From Desulfuromonadaceae bacterium (GTDB taxonomy: Bacteria; Desulfobacterota; Desulfuromonadia; Desulfuromonadales; SZUA-401), in assembly GCA_003246035.1 (NCBI GenBank), contig QKBP01000111.1, forward strand, positions 1 through 62,894: 62,894 nucleotides of DNA, written 5' to 3'. The position numbers and the translations under genes are program-made. Position 1 is the stretch's first letter, and every line of letters starts with the position of its first letter. Under the pieces are notes generated by a model. That model searched no databases. It saw only the letters and a list, made by a program, of their open reading frames with translations, and was not told the DNA's origin. Of this stretch, positions 61,068 through 62,894 are shown piece after piece.

Positions 61068-61382
61068 ATGGTTACTGAAGCTTTTGCCATGGCTGGCCAG
61101 CAGGGCGCCCAGCAGGGTGGGAACCCCTACAGCGGACTCATCATGCTGGTCCTGATGTTCGCCGTTTTCTATTTTCTGCTCATCCGTCCCCAGCAGAAGC
61201 GCGCCAAGCAGCACAAGGCGCTGATCGATGCGATCAAGGTCGGTGACGCGGTGGTCACGGCCGGCGGGATTCACGGCAAGGTCGCCGCCGTCACGGACAC
61301 GGTGATCACCCTCGAGGTCGCTACCGGCGTCAAGATCCGCGTCAACCGCCCCTCGGTCGTTGCCACGACCGACGAGCAGTAA
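61068..61382 (+). CDS. yajC: Preprotein translocase subunit YajC
   Basis: Small membrane protein accessory to SecDF. N-terminal helix LIMLVLMFAVFYFLLIRPQQKR, then a basic cytoplasmic domain with GDAVVTAGGIHGKV. 104 residues. AAGGAGG precedes. Canonical tgt-yajC-secD order. Confidence 0.96.
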   Translation: MVTEAFAMAGQQGAQQGGNPYSGLIMLVLMFAVFYFLLIRPQQKRAKQHKALIDAIKVGDAVVTAGGIHGKVAAVTDTVITLEVATGVKIRVNRPSVVATTDEQ

Positions 61383-61439
61383 TCTGACGGCCGTTTCGTA
61401 CGGCTCTTCTCGATTCTTCTGAAAGGGGTAGTTCAGCCC

Positions 61440-62894
61440 ATGTCCATAAGCTTGAAGCTACGGGGCATCATTGTCCTGTTGTGTCTGGTCTTTTCGTTCG
61501 TGGCTCTCGCGCCGACGTTTTTCGCGGTTTACGCGCCAACGTACTACGATGAGAGTTTCCCCCAGCTCTGGAAGAACTCCTTTGACCCGATCCATCTCGG
61601 CCTTGACCTTCAGGGGGGGATGCACCTGGTCCTTGGCGTTGAGGCCGAAAAGGCTGTGGAGAGCTCCGTCGATTCGCTGAGCGACGAGCTCGAGGCGCAG
61701 CTGGCGGAGAAGGACATCGTCTATCGGCGCCTCGAGCGCCAGGGGGGCGACGGCCTGATGATAACCGTTTACGACCAGCAGGCCGGTGCCCAGGTCGACG
61801 CGCTGATCGAGGAACGTTACGGCAACCTCGAGCCGCGTGGCAGTCAGCAGGTCGGCGGGTTCATCGAGAAGTCCTACGGGCTCTCGACGGCCGAGTCCGA
61901 GGAGATCCGCGAGTCGGCGATCCGCCAAGCGGTCGAGACCCTGCGTAACCGCATCGACCAGTTCGGGGTCAGCGAGCCGGTGCTGCAGCGCCAGACCGGC
62001 AACCGCATCCTGATCCAGCTCCCGGGTCTCAAGGACCCTGAACGCGCCATCGCCCTGATTGGGACCACGGCGCGTCTCGAGTTCCGCATGGTGCGCGACG
62101 ACGTCGACCCGCAGGCGGCCCTGCGCGGCGAGCTCCCTCCGGGGACCGAGGTGCTCTACGAGAAGCGCGTCGATCGTCGCACCAAGGCTGAAACCGAGAT
62201 CCCCCTCGTGGTCGAGTCGCGCACCTCCCTGACCGGTGAACAGCTGGCCGACGCGCGGGTACGCATCAACACCTCGCGCTTCAACGAACCGTACGTTTTC
62301 ATCAAGTTCGATGCGGTCGGCGCCACGCGTTTCGAGCAGCTGACTGCCGCCAACGTCAACAAGCGCATGGCGATCGTTCTTGATGACACGGTCTATTCGG
62401 CCCCGGTGATCAACGAGCGAATCGCGGGCGGCGACGCCATGATCAGCGGCTCCTTCACCGAACAGGAAGCCGCCGACCTGGCGATCGTGCTGCGCGCCGG
62501 GGCACTCCCGGCGCCGATCAAGTTCCTCGAGGAGCGGACCGTCGGCGCGTCGCTCGGACAGGATTCAATCGACAAAGGGATCTTCTCCGCCCTGGTCGGC
62601 GGTCTGGTGCTGCTTGCCGCGATGGCCCTTTATTACCGCTGGTCGGGGTGGGTGGCTAATCTGGCCCTGGCCCTCAACCTGGTCTTCATCATGGCCCTGC
62701 TGAGCCTCTTCAAGGCGACCCTGACGCTCCCCGGCATCGCCGGTATCGTCCTGACCACCGGCATGGCGGTCGATGCCAACGTGCTGATCTTCGAGCGCAT
62801 CCGCGAGGAACTGCGCCACGGCAAGAACCCGCGGGCCGCGGTCGAGTCCGGCTTCGGCAAGGCGTTTCTGACCATCATCGACGCCAACATCACG
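61440..62894 (+). CDS. secD: Protein translocase subunit SecD (5' part, truncated by window end)
   Basis: RND-type subunit that uses proton motive force to complete Sec export. The frame is open from ATG 61440 to the window end (485 codons). First helix about 10-30, GLDLQGGMHLV start of the periplasmic P1 domain, then DTVYSAPVINERI, and transmembrane helices with GMAVDANVLIFERIREEL. GAAAGGGG upstream. The last part and secF lie beyond the window. Confidence 0.97.
   Translation, partial: MSISLKLRGIIVLLCLVFSFVALAPTFFAVYAPTYYDESFPQLWKNSFDPIHLGLDLQGGMHLVLGVEAEKAVESSVDSLSDELEAQLAEKDIVYRRLERQGGDGLMITVYDQQAGAQVDALIEERYGNLEPRGSQQVGGFIEKSYGLSTAESEEIRESAIRQAVETLRNRIDQFGVSEPVLQRQTGNRILIQLPGLKDPERAIALIGTTARLEFRMVRDDVDPQAALRGELPPGTEVLYEKRVDRRTKAETEIPLVVESRTSLTGEQLADARVRINTSRFNEPYVFIKFDAVGATRFEQLTAANVNKRMAIVLDDTVYSAPVINERIAGGDAMISGSFTEQEAADLAIVLRAGALPAPIKFLEERTVGASLGQDSIDKGIFSALVGGLVLLAAMALYYRWSGWVANLALALNLVFIMALLSLFKATLTLPGIAGIVLTTGMAVDANVLIFERIREELRHGKNPRAAVESGFGKAFLTIIDANIT

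Overview
The window looks like a chromosomal backbone segment from a GC-rich Gram-negative bacterium, most likely a Desulfuromonadales/Geobacter-type 'deltaproteobacterium'. The evidence is complete Kdo and LPS-export gene sets, a sigma-54 locus combined with HPr kinase and a mannose-family PTS, an ArsR-methyltransferase regulator in front of ahcY, a leucine T-box in front of leuA, and a sensor protein with a c-type haem motif. I saw no rRNA, tRNA, CRISPR array, IS element or prophage. Nearly every base is in a recognisable gene, and long antisense ORFs are shadows of these.

Layout. 1-2.3 kb: uracil-DNA glycosylase coupled to a FetA/FetB-like ABC exporter. 2.4-3.9 kb: PilZ protein, upp, and a frameshifted remnant of a uracil permease. 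3.9-10.5 kb: kdsB-pyrG-kdsA-kdsD-kdsC-lptC-lptA-lptB, making CMP-Kdo and the LPS transport bridge/ATPase. 10.6-19.5 kb: rpoN-hpf-ptsN-hprK-rapZ followed by mannose-type PTS IIA, IIB, IIC, IID, HPr and enzyme I. 19.5-27.6 kb: metK, an unknown 7-helix membrane protein, a minus-strand trmH-aguA-aguB operon (agmatine to putrescine), a glycosyltransferase, then an ArsR-methyltransferase fusion and ahcY. 27.6-29.9 kb: minus-strand lptF-lptG. 30-33.4 kb: rpsB-tsf-pyrH-frr and a 52-residue 2[4Fe-4S] ferredoxin. 33.5-38.6 kb: uppS-cdsA-dxr-rseP-tsaB and a YdcH-like protein. 38.8-50.6 kb: branched-chain amino acid genes ilvD, ilvB, ilvN, ilvC, then psd-pssA, T-box, leuA, leuC, leuD, leuB. 50.7-56.3 kb: ecfT-truA-rplM-rpsI, argC, a small Cys-rich protein and YgiQ-like radical SAM protein. 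56.3-58.3 kb (minus): an HD-GYP sensor. 58.5-62.9 kb: DUF2065 protein, queA-tgt-yajC-secD (secD runs off the end).

How the parts connect: envelope construction dominates (Kdo, Lpt, UppS/CdsA/Psd/PssA, RseP, SecD/YajC). The PTS genes form a self-contained phosphorelay, with HPr carrying both His15 and the HprK target Ser46. The methyl cycle is represented by metK, ahcY and a local repressor candidate. Cyclic-di-GMP signalling is represented by one PilZ effector and one HD-GYP enzyme.

The most notable sequence-level observations are: cdsA apparently starting with ATT behind a perfect Shine-Dalgarno; a perfect 13-bp inverted repeat overlapping the promoter of the ArsR-methyltransferase gene; -10 boxes directly abutting the ATG of both lptC and lptF, suggesting leaderless messages; a CxxCH haem motif in the periplasmic domain of the HD-GYP protein; an EcfT subunit with no ATPase partners nearby; and a Cys-rich mini-protein next to ygiQ. 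I did not find a clearly unprecedented multi-gene system; the best candidates for new biology are the DUF6485-type/YgiQ pair and the haem-linked HD-GYP sensor.
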